Assembly (NCBI GenBank): GCA_002418465.1
Contig: DIEE01000194.1
Span: forward strand, 9,540 to 15,061
DNA: 5,522 nt
Direction: 5' to 3'
Source of the DNA: Pseudomonas sp. UBA5782
Lineage (GTDB): Bacteria > Pseudomonadota > Gammaproteobacteria > Pseudomonadales > Pseudomonadaceae
Shown: one piece after another, positions 1-5,057 of the stretch
Numbering within the stretch: the first letter of the stretch is position 1
Layout: the number at the start of each line of letters is the position of its first letter
The notes under the pieces: model-generated
The model's input: only the letters and a program-made list of their open reading frames with translations
What the model was told of the DNA's origin: nothing
The model's database searches: none
Position numbers and translations under genes: made by a program

Positions 1-27
1 AAATGGGAGAGGGGGCATCCGGAGTCA

Positions 28-146
28 GCGCGAAGCGGGGCGAGTGAGCGCTAGGCGCCCGGTGGGTCGGAGCCCCTGAGCGTACGTTCGTACGTGATGG
101 GGGCCGACCTGCCGGGCAACGACGCGGGCGCCGTTCCGCTTCGTGC
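28..146 (+). repeat. Long nested inverted repeat, candidate structured RNA downstream of nrdA
   Basis: I see four nested helices. The outer one pairs 28-42 with 132-146 (15 pairs, 12 Watson-Crick). The middle one pairs 57-70 with 104-117 (14 pairs, 12 Watson-Crick). After a 2-nt bulge (71-72), 73-76 pairs with 100-103. The tip pairs 81-85 with 90-94 around a GTTC loop. Five imperfect pairs inside the two long helices (30/144, 39/135, 40/134, 63/111, 64/110) are all G-T on the plus strand, so they become G-U pairs in plus-strand RNA but A-C mismatches in minus-strand RNA. This favours an RNA read rightward, convergent with nrdA, although the nrdA-nrdB message would also carry most of the fold. 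No T-tract follows on either side, so it is not a plain intrinsic terminator. The fold is read by eye. I do not recognise the family, and it may continue past the left edge. Confidence 0.5.
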
Positions 147-161
147 GTAAGCCAAACCTGA

Positions 162-3053
162 TTACTGGCAGGCTTCGCAGTCCGGATTATCGATGCTGCA
201 CGCCTGCGGCACCGGTGCCGGCTTCGGCTCGGTTGCCGGGGCGGCCTGCAGGCCTTCCATCTGGCCACTGGATACGGCGTTCAGCTTGCCGGTGGTCACG
301 GTGGATTTCTCGGTGCTGGTCGCGGCCAGGGCACGGAGGTAGTAGGTGGTTTTCAGGCCACGGTACCAGGCCATGCGGTAGGTCACGTCGAGCTTCTTGC
401 CCGAGGCGCCGGCGATGTAGAGGTTCAGCGACTGTGCCTGGTCGATCCATTTCTGGCGGCGGCTGGCGGCGTCGACGATCCACTTGGTTTCCACTTCGAA
501 GGCGGTGGCGTACAGGTCCTTGAGTTCCTGCGGAACGCGTTCGATCTGCTGCAGCGAGCCGTCGTAGTACTTCAGGTCGTTGATCATGACCGAGTCCCAC
601 AGGCCGCGGGCCTTGAGGTCGCGGACCAGGTACGGGTTGATCACGGTGAATTCGCCCGAGAGGTTCGATTTCACGTAGAGGTTCTGGTAGGTCGGTTCGA
701 TCGACTGCGATACGCCGGTGATGTTGGCGATGGTGGCGGTCGGTGCGATGGCCATGATGTTCGAGTTGCGGATGCCTTTCTGCACGCGGGCACGCACCGG
801 CGCCCAGTCCAGCGACTCGGTCAGGTCGACGTCGATGTACTTCTGGCCACGCGCTTCGATGAGGATCTGCTGCGAATCCAGTGGCAGGATGCCCTTGCTC
901 CACAGCGAACCCTGGAAGGTTTCGTAGGCGCCGCGCTCGTCGGCCAGGTCGCAGGAGGCCTGGATGGCGAAGTAGCTGATGGCTTCCATCGACTTGTCGG
1001 CGAACTCGACGGCGGCTTCGGAGGCGTACGGGATGTGCTGCAGGTACAGCGCGTCCTGGAAGCCCATGATGCCGAGGCCGACCGGGCGGTGCTTGAAGTT
1101 GGAGTTCTTCGCCTGCGGCACCGAGTAGTAGTTGATGTCGATGACGTTATCGAGCATGCGCACGGCGGTCTTCACGGTCTTCTCGACCTTGGCCAGGTCC
1201 AGCTTGCCGTCGACGATGTGGTTCACCAGGTTCACCGAACCCAGGTTGCACACGGCGATCTCGTCCTTGTTGGTGTTCAGGGTGATCTCGGTGCAGAGGT
1301 TCGAGCTGTGCACCACGCCCACGTGCTGCTGCGGGCTGCGCAGGTTGCACGGGTCCTTGAAGGTCAGCCACGGGTGGCCGGTCTCGAAGAGCATGGAGAG
1401 CATCTTGCGCCACAGGTCCTTGGCGGCGAGGGTCTTGTGCAGCTTGATCTTGCCGTAGCCGGCCATGGCTTCGTAGTACTCGTAGCGCTCCTCGAAGGCC
1501 TTGCCGGTGAGGTCGTGCAGGTCGGGCACTTCGCTGGGCGAGAACAGGGTCCACTGGCCGTCGTCGAAGACGCGCTTCATGAACAGGTCGGGAATCCAGT
1601 TCGCGGTGTTCATGTCGTGGGTGCGGCGACGGTCGTCACCGGTGTTCTTGCGCAGCTCGATGAACTCTTCGATGTCCATGTGCCAGGTTTCCAGGTAGGC
1701 ACAGACCGCGCCCTTGCGCTTGCCGCCCTGGTTGACCGCAACGGCGGTGTCGTTGACCACCTTCAGGAAGGGCACGACGCCCTGGGATTTGCCGTTGGTG
1801 CCCTTGATGTAGGAGCCCAGCGCGCGTACCGGAGTCCAGTCGTTGCCCAGGCCGCCGGCGAATTTGGACAGCATGGCGTTGTCGTGGATGGCGCTGTAGA
1901 TGCCCGACAGGTCGTCCGGCACGGTGGTCAGGTAGCAGCTGGAGAGCTGCGGACGCAGGGTGCCGGCGTTGAACAGGGTCGGCGTCGAGGACATGTAGTC
2001 GAACGACGAGAGCAGGTTGTAGAACTCGATGGCGCGGTCTTCGCGGTTCTTCGGTTCTTCGATGGCCAGGCCCATGGCGACGCGCATGAAGAAGATCTGC
2101 GGCAGCTCGAAGCGCACGCCATCCTTGTGGATGAAGTAGCGGTCATAGAGGGTCTGCAGACCCAGGTAGGTGAACTGCTGGTCGCGTTCGTGCTGGATCG
2201 CGGCGCCCAGCTTGGCCAGGTCGTAGGTCTTCAGTTTCGGGTCGAGCAGTTCGAACTCGACGCCCTTGTCGACGTAGGCCGGCAGCGCCTTGGCATACAG
2301 GTCGACCATTTCGTGGTGGGTGGCGCTCTCGGCGACGCCGAGGAAACCCAGGCCTTCGGCACGCAGGGTGTCCATCAGCAGGCGGGCGGTGACGTAGGAG
2401 TAGTTCGGCTCGCGCTCGACGAGGGTGCGCGCGGTCATCACCAGGGCGGTGTTGACGTCCTTCTCGGCGACGCCGTCGTAGAGGTTCTTCAGGGTCTCTT
2501 TTTCGATCAGCGCGCCATCGACTTCGGCGAGGCCTTCGCAGGCTTCGCGGACGATGGTCTGCAGGCGGCCCAGGTCCAGCGGCGAGAGGGCGCCGTCGGC
2601 CTTGGTCACGCGGATGCTCGGGTGGGCGACGGCCGGGGCGTCGGCGACGCCGCGCTTGCGCTCCTGGCTGCGGGCTTCGCGGTAGATCACGTAGTCGCGG
2701 GCGACTTTCTGCTCGCCGGCGCGCATCAGGGCCAGTTCGACCTGGTCCTGGATTTCCTCGATGTGGATGGTGCCGCCGGACGGCATGCGGCGCTTGAAGG
2801 TGGCGCTGACCTGTTCGGTCAGGCGGCGCACGGTGTCGTGGATGCGCGACGAGGCGGCGGCGGTGCCGCCTTCCACAGCGAGAAACGCCTTGGTGATGGC
2901 CACGGTGATCTTGTCGTCGGTGTAGGCGACGACGGTGCCGTTACGCTTGATCACGCGCAGTTGGCCGGGGGCGGTGGAACTCAGGTCCTGCGAGCCTTCG
3001 GCGGCTTGGGGTGCAGTGGCCTGCGGTTTCTCGTGTGGGGTGTCGATCTGCAT
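162..3053 (-). CDS. nrdA: Ribonucleoside-diphosphate reductase class Ia, alpha (large) subunit
   Basis: NrdA reduces ribonucleoside diphosphates to deoxyribonucleoside diphosphates in the cytoplasm, using a radical passed from the NrdB small subunit. From the ATG at 3053 the protein has 963 residues. Two ATP-cones come first (about 33-132 with VIKRNG, and 147-231 with VTKADG), then the ten-stranded catalytic barrel. Visible active-site residues are the redox cysteines C373 (SSCYL) and C602 (AVCNLGS), the N585/C587/E589 triad (NLCTEI, thiyl-radical cysteine C587), the radical-transfer tyrosines Y904-Y905 (TTYYLR), and a C-terminal CEAC pair (C959, C962) for thioredoxin or glutaredoxin. In P. 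aeruginosa NrdA the first cone binds dATP for overall inhibition and the second does not bind nucleotide; that is family knowledge. The start at 3053 is chosen because GGAG (3063-3060) lies 6 nt upstream. A GTG at 3086 would add 11 residues but has no ribosome-binding site. No frameshift or missing catalytic residue is seen. nrdB is expected past the left edge. Confidence 0.97.
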   Translation of the reverse strand: MQIDTPHEKPQATAPQAAEGSQDLSSTAPGQLRVIKRNGTVVAYTDDKITVAITKAFLAVEGGTAAASSRIHDTVRRLTEQVSATFKRRMPSGGTIHIEEIQDQVELALMRAGEQKVARDYVIYREARSQERKRGVADAPAVAHPSIRVTKADGALSPLDLGRLQTIVREACEGLAEVDGALIEKETLKNLYDGVAEKDVNTALVMTARTLVEREPNYSYVTARLLMDTLRAEGLGFLGVAESATHHEMVDLYAKALPAYVDKGVEFELLDPKLKTYDLAKLGAAIQHERDQQFTYLGLQTLYDRYFIHKDGVRFELPQIFFMRVAMGLAIEEPKNREDRAIEFYNLLSSFDYMSSTPTLFNAGTLRPQLSSCYLTTVPDDLSGIYSAIHDNAMLSKFAGGLGNDWTPVRALGSYIKGTNGKSQGVVPFLKVVNDTAVAVNQGGKRKGAVCAYLETWHMDIEEFIELRKNTGDDRRRTHDMNTANWIPDLFMKRVFDDGQWTLFSPSEVPDLHDLTGKAFEERYEYYEAMAGYGKIKLHKTLAAKDLWRKMLSMLFETGHPWLTFKDPCNLRSPQQHVGVVHSSNLCTEITLNTNKDEIAVCNLGSVNLVNHIVDGKLDLAKVEKTVKTAVRMLDNVIDINYYSVPQAKNSNFKHRPVGLGIMGFQDALYLQHIPYASEAAVEFADKSMEAISYFAIQASCDLADERGAYETFQGSLWSKGILPLDSQQILIEARGQKYIDVDLTESLDWAPVRARVQKGIRNSNIMAIAPTATIANITGVSQSIEPTYQNLYVKSNLSGEFTVINPYLVRDLKARGLWDSVMINDLKYYDGSLQQIERVPQELKDLYATAFEVETKWIVDAASRRQKWIDQAQSLNLYIAGASGKKLDVTYRMAWYRGLKTTYYLRALAATSTEKSTVTTGKLNAVSSGQMEGLQAAPATEPKPAPVPQACSIDNPDCEACQ

Positions 3054-3059
3054 GAGGGT

Positions 3060-3063
3060 CTCC
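3060..3063 (-). promoter_or_regulatory. nrdA ribosome binding site (decides the start)
   Basis: On the minus strand GGAG is followed by 6 nt and then the ATG at 3053. This is good Shine-Dalgarno spacing and selects the 963-residue product over the longer frame opening at the GTG at 3086, whose upstream bases are not purine-rich. Confidence 0.75.
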
Positions 3064-3128
3064 ACGTTTCTAATTGGTTTGGACACTTGTCGTCACGTCT
3101 GTTCACTTTTTGACCAAAAGCATTGCCC

Positions 3129-3152
3129 GACCGGTACAGCCCTCGGACCGGT
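3129..3152. repeat. Two GACCGGT copies 17 bp apart in the nrdA leader
   Basis: GACCGGT occurs at 3129-3135 and 3146-3152. Its ACCGGT core is its own reverse complement, so the two copies can act as a tandem operator-like repeat or fold into a 6-bp hairpin with an 11-nt loop. It lies about 75-100 bp upstream of the nrdA ATG. No known regulator is assigned. Confidence 0.3.
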
Positions 3153-3214
3153 GGAAAACGCTATCGGGACAGGAAAAAGGCGTGACTCAAGTGCCTTCCT
3201 GGCTCGTAAGTCCT

Positions 3215-3238
3215 TGGTCGCGGTTACGCTTGCGACCA
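3215..3238 (-). other. Hairpin in the presumed nrdA 5' leader
   Basis: TGGTCGC at 3215-3221 pairs with GCGACCA at 3232-3238, giving a 7-bp perfect stem with a 10-nt loop. It sits inside the region that would be the nrdA leader if transcription starts near the NrdR boxes. There is no U-tract, so it is not a terminator. Its role is unknown. Confidence 0.35.
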
Positions 3239-3283
3239 CAACCCCTAGTAGCTGCCCGGGTGGAGCGACACTACGACCGCTGG

Positions 3284-3299
3284 CGGCATGAGAATGCCG
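3284..3299 (+). other. Small perfect hairpin with GAGA tetraloop on the plus strand
   Basis: CGGCAT (3284-3289) and ATGCCG (3294-3299) form a 6-bp stem closing GAGA, a GNRA-type loop, when read on the plus strand. Three flanking positions (3281-3283 with 3300-3302) can add G-U pairs on that strand only. On the minus strand the loop is TCTC. No U-tract follows. It could be structure in an antisense or leader RNA, or chance. Confidence 0.3.
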
Positions 3300-3427
3300 T
3301 TGACTCACGGTCCGGCCTTCTGATAACGGCCGAAAGGACTGCTGAAAAGCGGTTCGGTCTGCGGATGGCGAGGTTGTACAACGCTTCTTTCCGAGACCGC
3401 TTGAAATAGTGCAAGGCTTCGTTGTAA

Positions 3428-3443
3428 ACCCAAGATGTAGTGG
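3428..3443 (-). promoter_or_regulatory. NrdR box, nrdA-proximal
   Basis: Read on the minus strand this is CCACTACATCTTGGGT, matching 13 of 16 positions of the NrdR consensus ACACWATATMTWGTGT as I remember it. Together with the box at 3459-3474 it forms a pair offset by 31 bp, the arrangement required for co-operative binding of the ATP-cone repressor NrdR upstream of ribonucleotide reductase genes. It lies about 375 bp from the nrdA ATG, so the start site is probably far upstream. No convincing -35/-10 pair could be fixed here; TTGTAT (minus strand, 3464-3459) is at most a weak -35. Confidence 0.65.
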
Positions 3444-3458
3444 GTTTGTTTTGTCGGG

Positions 3459-3474
3459 ATACAAGATAGAGCGT
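3459..3474 (-). promoter_or_regulatory. NrdR box, nrdA-distal
   Basis: Read on the minus strand this is ACGCTCTATCTTGTAT, 13 of 16 matches to the NrdR consensus. It starts exactly 31 bp from the proximal box, about three helical turns, as in other nrd promoters. NrdR is known to repress nrdAB in P. aeruginosa and Escherichia coli when dATP is high. The assignment rests on motif and spacing only. Confidence 0.6.
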
Positions 3475-3502
3475 CAGCCGCAATAGGGCAACCGGCAATT
3501 CC

Positions 3503-3526
3503 TGTTGATAACCTGTGTGTGGATTG
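3503..3526 (+). promoter_or_regulatory. Two DnaA-box-like sequences upstream of nrdA
   Basis: TGTTGATAA at 3503-3511 differs from the DnaA box TGTGGATAA at one position. TGTGGATTG at 3518-3526 differs at two. They have the same orientation and are 15 bp apart, 30-50 bp upstream of the distal NrdR box with respect to nrdA. In E. coli, DnaA boxes upstream of the nrdAB promoter tie its expression to replication. The same role here is inference. Confidence 0.4.
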
Positions 3527-3542
3527 TGGGTGGAACGTGGGT
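3526..3542. repeat. GTGGGT direct repeat with 11-bp period
   Basis: GTGGGT occurs at 3526-3531 and again at 3537-3542, about one helical turn apart, just beside the DnaA-like boxes. It may be part of a composite operator or be chance. No factor is assigned. Confidence 0.25.
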
Positions 3543-3576
3543 AACAGGGCGCAGGCGGCGTGGTTAGCGGGCTGCA

Positions 3577-3585
3577 CCGTTCGTC
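3577..3585 (+). promoter_or_regulatory. AlgR binding site (CCGTTCGTC)
   Basis: The nine bases match perfectly the AlgR core known from the P. aeruginosa algD promoter. AlgR, a LytTR-type response regulator, has been reported to control nrdA and nrdJ in P. aeruginosa under oxidative stress. The site lies between the two divergent genes, about 100 bp from the nrdA-side NrdR pair and about 105 bp before the rightward -10 element, so it could serve either gene. Nine-base motifs do occur by chance, but the placement upstream of nrdA is as expected. Confidence 0.55.
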
Positions 3586-3638
3586 GAACCCCAGCGGTGA
3601 TTTCACGCAGGCAAAAGTTTTTTTCTTCGATAACGCGA

Positions 3639-3654
3639 CCACTACATCTTGTGT
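3639..3654 (+). promoter_or_regulatory. NrdR-like box upstream of the response regulator
   Basis: CCACTACATCTTGTGT matches 14 of 16 NrdR consensus positions, better than either box on the nrdA side. Its first 13 bases (3639-3651) repeat exactly, in inverted orientation, those of the nrdA-proximal box (3431-3443). No second box is seen 31-32 bp to either side. It lies about 37 bp upstream of the -10 element of the rightward promoter. It may put the two-component operon under NrdR, help DNA looping with the nrdA pair, or be solitary and weak. Confidence 0.45.
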
Positions 3655-3687
3655 TTTGCCTCGTGGCCTGTATCGACTCTGCGGCGT

Positions 3688-3696
3688 TGCTACAAT
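3688..3696 (+). promoter_or_regulatory. Extended -10 promoter for the response regulator operon
   Basis: TGCTACAAT contains TACAAT (3691-3696), five of six matches to TATAAT, preceded by the TGn extension. The -35 region (about 3668-3673, CTGTAT) is poor, which the extension can offset. A sigma-70 start near 3703 would give a short leader of about 30 nt before the GTG start. Confidence 0.55.
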
Positions 3697-3725
3697 GCCG
3701 GCCGATCCGGTTCGCCGGGGCCTTT

Positions 3726-3730
3726 AGGAG
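3726..3730 (+). promoter_or_regulatory. Ribosome binding site of the response regulator (decides the start)
   Basis: AGGAG lies 3 nt before the GTG at 3734 and 6 nt before the adjacent GTG at 3737. Spacing favours 3737, although the two candidate starts differ by one residue only. Confidence 0.6.
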
Positions 3731-3736
3731 TGCGTG

Positions 3737-4450
3737 GTGCAGCAGGACATCTTGATCGTCGAGGACGACCAGCGGCTGGCGGAGCTGACCCGCGAATACC
3801 TGGAAGGCCACGGGCTCAACGTCGCCATCGAGGCCGACGGCGCCAAGGCCGCCGCACGCATCCTGCGCGAGCGCCCGGCGCTGGTGGTGCTCGACCTGAT
3901 GCTGCCGGGCGAGGACGGCCTGAGCATCTGCCGCAAGGTGCGCGGTGAATTCGACGGGCCGATCCTCATGCTCACCGCGCGCACCGACGACATGGACGAG
4001 GTGCAGGGCCTGGAAACCGGTGCCGACGATTACGTCTGCAAGCCGGTGCGCCCGCGCGTGCTGCTGGCGCGCATCCGTGCGCTGCTGCGCCGCAGCGAGG
4101 GCAGCGCCGAGCCGGCGGCGGAAAACCAGAAGCGCCTGGAGTTCGGCCCGCTGGTGATCGACAACGCCATGCGCGAGGCCTGGCTGGCCGAGCGCAGCAT
4201 CGAGCTGACCAGCGCCGAATTCGACCTGCTCTGGCTGCTGGCCTTCAATGCCGGGCGCATCCTCTCGCGGGAGGAAATCTTCAACGCCCTGCGCGGCATC
4301 GAGTACGACGGCCAGGACCGCTCCATCGACGTGCGCATCTCGCGCATCCGCCCGAAGATCGGCGACGACCCGATGCATCCGCGGCTGATCAAGACGGTGC
4401 GCAGCAAGGGCTATCTGTTCGTCCGCGAGGCGGCCGAGGACATGCGCTAG
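3737..4450 (+). CDS. rstA: OmpR/PhoB-family response regulator, RstA-like
   Basis: This cytoplasmic DNA-binding regulator is phosphorylated by a partner histidine kinase, almost certainly the one beginning at 5054. It has 237 residues, usual for the family. The receiver domain spans about 4-117, with acidic pocket E9/D10/D11, phospho-acceptor D53 (VVLDLMLPG), T80, switch tyrosine Y99 and K102-P103. The winged-helix effector domain spans about 134-232. Its segments resembling LLWLLAFNAG, YDGQDRSID and IKTVRSKGYLF recall E. coli RstA more closely than OmpR, PhoB or PmrA; this comparison is from memory. All phosphorylation residues are present, so it should be active. The start codon is GTG. It is the first gene of a rightward operon, divergent from nrdA, with the acetyltransferase 67 nt downstream. 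The probable orthologue in P. aeruginosa is PA1157. Targets cannot be read from this sequence. Confidence 0.93.
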   Translation: MQQDILIVEDDQRLAELTREYLEGHGLNVAIEADGAKAAARILRERPALVVLDLMLPGEDGLSICRKVRGEFDGPILMLTARTDDMDEVQGLETGADDYVCKPVRPRVLLARIRALLRRSEGSAEPAAENQKRLEFGPLVIDNAMREAWLAERSIELTSAEFDLLWLLAFNAGRILSREEIFNALRGIEYDGQDRSIDVRISRIRPKIGDDPMHPRLIKTVRSKGYLFVREAAEDMR

Positions 4451-4517
4451 GCTGAAACCAGCGCCCGGCGACGGGCATGTCCGCCACGACCCGCCACGTT
4501 CCGACAAGGGTTCCGCC

Positions 4518-5057
4518 ATGTTTCCCACCTTCAATACCGAGCGCTTCGTACTGCGCGAGATCGAACAGCGCGACATCGACGCGGTGTTCCGCGGACTGTC
4601 CAATCCGGAGGTGATCCGCTACTACGGGGTGTCCTACCGTTCGCTGGACGAAACCCAGACGCAGATGGACTGGTACCGCGACCTGCAGGAACAGCAGAGC
4701 GGGCTCTGGTGGGGCATCGCCTTTCGCGAGGCGCCCGGCCAGCTGATCGGCGCCTGCGGTTTCAACGACTGGTCGCCGAGCCAGCGGCGCATCGAACTGG
4801 GCTACTGGCTGATGCCCGAGCACTGGCGCTGCGGGGTGATGAGCGAGTGCCTGCGGCCGATCCTGCGCCACGCCTTCGACGGCATGCGCATCCATCGCAT
4901 CGAGGCGGTAGTGGAAACCGACAACCACGCCAGCCGCTGCCTGCTCGAACGCATCGGCTTCCGCCACGAAGGCACGCGGCGCGACGGCGAACTCAAGGAC
5001 GAGCGCTTCCTCGACACCGAACACTACGGCCTGCTGAGTAGCGATCCGTGGTCGTGA
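4518..5057 (+). CDS. GNAT-family N-acetyltransferase, RimJ/RimL type
   Basis: The product is a 179-residue protein of the Acetyltransf_3 group, which transfers acetyl from acetyl-CoA to amino groups of proteins or small molecules. It opens with the typical strand and helix TERFVLREIEQRDIDAVFRGLSNP (about 7-30, seen in part). The acetyl-CoA segment is ELGYWLMPEHW then RCGVMSE (93-110), and the C-terminal motif is VETDNHASRCLLERIGF (132-148) followed by HEGTRRDG. Family members usually have G-x-G after the W/Q; here the first glycine is R104 and only G106 remains. The ATG has AAGGG (4506-4510) 7 nt upstream. The stop overlaps the sensor kinase start by 4 nt, so the two are probably translationally coupled. 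The substrate is unknown; position suggests, but does not prove, a link to the two-component system. Confidence 0.9.
   Translation: MFPTFNTERFVLREIEQRDIDAVFRGLSNPEVIRYYGVSYRSLDETQTQMDWYRDLQEQQSGLWWGIAFREAPGQLIGACGFNDWSPSQRRIELGYWLMPEHWRCGVMSECLRPILRHAFDGMRIHRIEAVVETDNHASRCLLERIGFRHEGTRRDGELKDERFLDTEHYGLLSSDPWS

Noticed and set aside
1..26. Faint likeness of GGGAGAGGGGGC to a Pseudomonas REP sequence
   Set aside because: The expected complementary arm does not follow, so it is not a REP.
28..146. Retron msr/msd, integron attC site, or group II intron domain V/VI as an explanation of the repeat
   Set aside because: No reverse transcriptase is in view, no attC core pair (RYYYAAC/GTTRRRY) sits at the ends, and no domain V catalytic AGC with its two-nucleotide bulge could be found on either strand.
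3054..3086. Upstream GTG start adding 11 residues to NrdA
   Set aside because: No ribosome-binding site precedes it. The ATG at 3053 has GGAG at 6-nt spacing and gives the 963-residue length known for P. aeruginosa NrdA.
1035..3113. A 692-codon open frame antisense to nrdA
   Set aside because: It lies wholly over nrdA in a shadow frame kept open by GC-rich codon use. Its composition (V, G, Q, H and D runs) matches no family, while nrdA carries every catalytic motif.
3093..3464. A 123-codon frame in the nrdA leader, minus strand
   Set aside because: It covers the proximal NrdR box, has no recognisable domain and is of low-quality composition. A leader peptide cannot be excluded but is not supported.
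3597..3624. Hairpin plus seven-T run resembling an intrinsic terminator
   Set aside because: The GTGA/TCAC stem (3597-3606) is short and ends well before the T-run (3618-3624), and no gene upstream on that strand needs it.
3305..4603. A 432-codon open frame antisense to the response regulator
   Set aside because: It covers the complete, motif-rich response regulator and runs through the promoter region. It is a codon-bias shadow.
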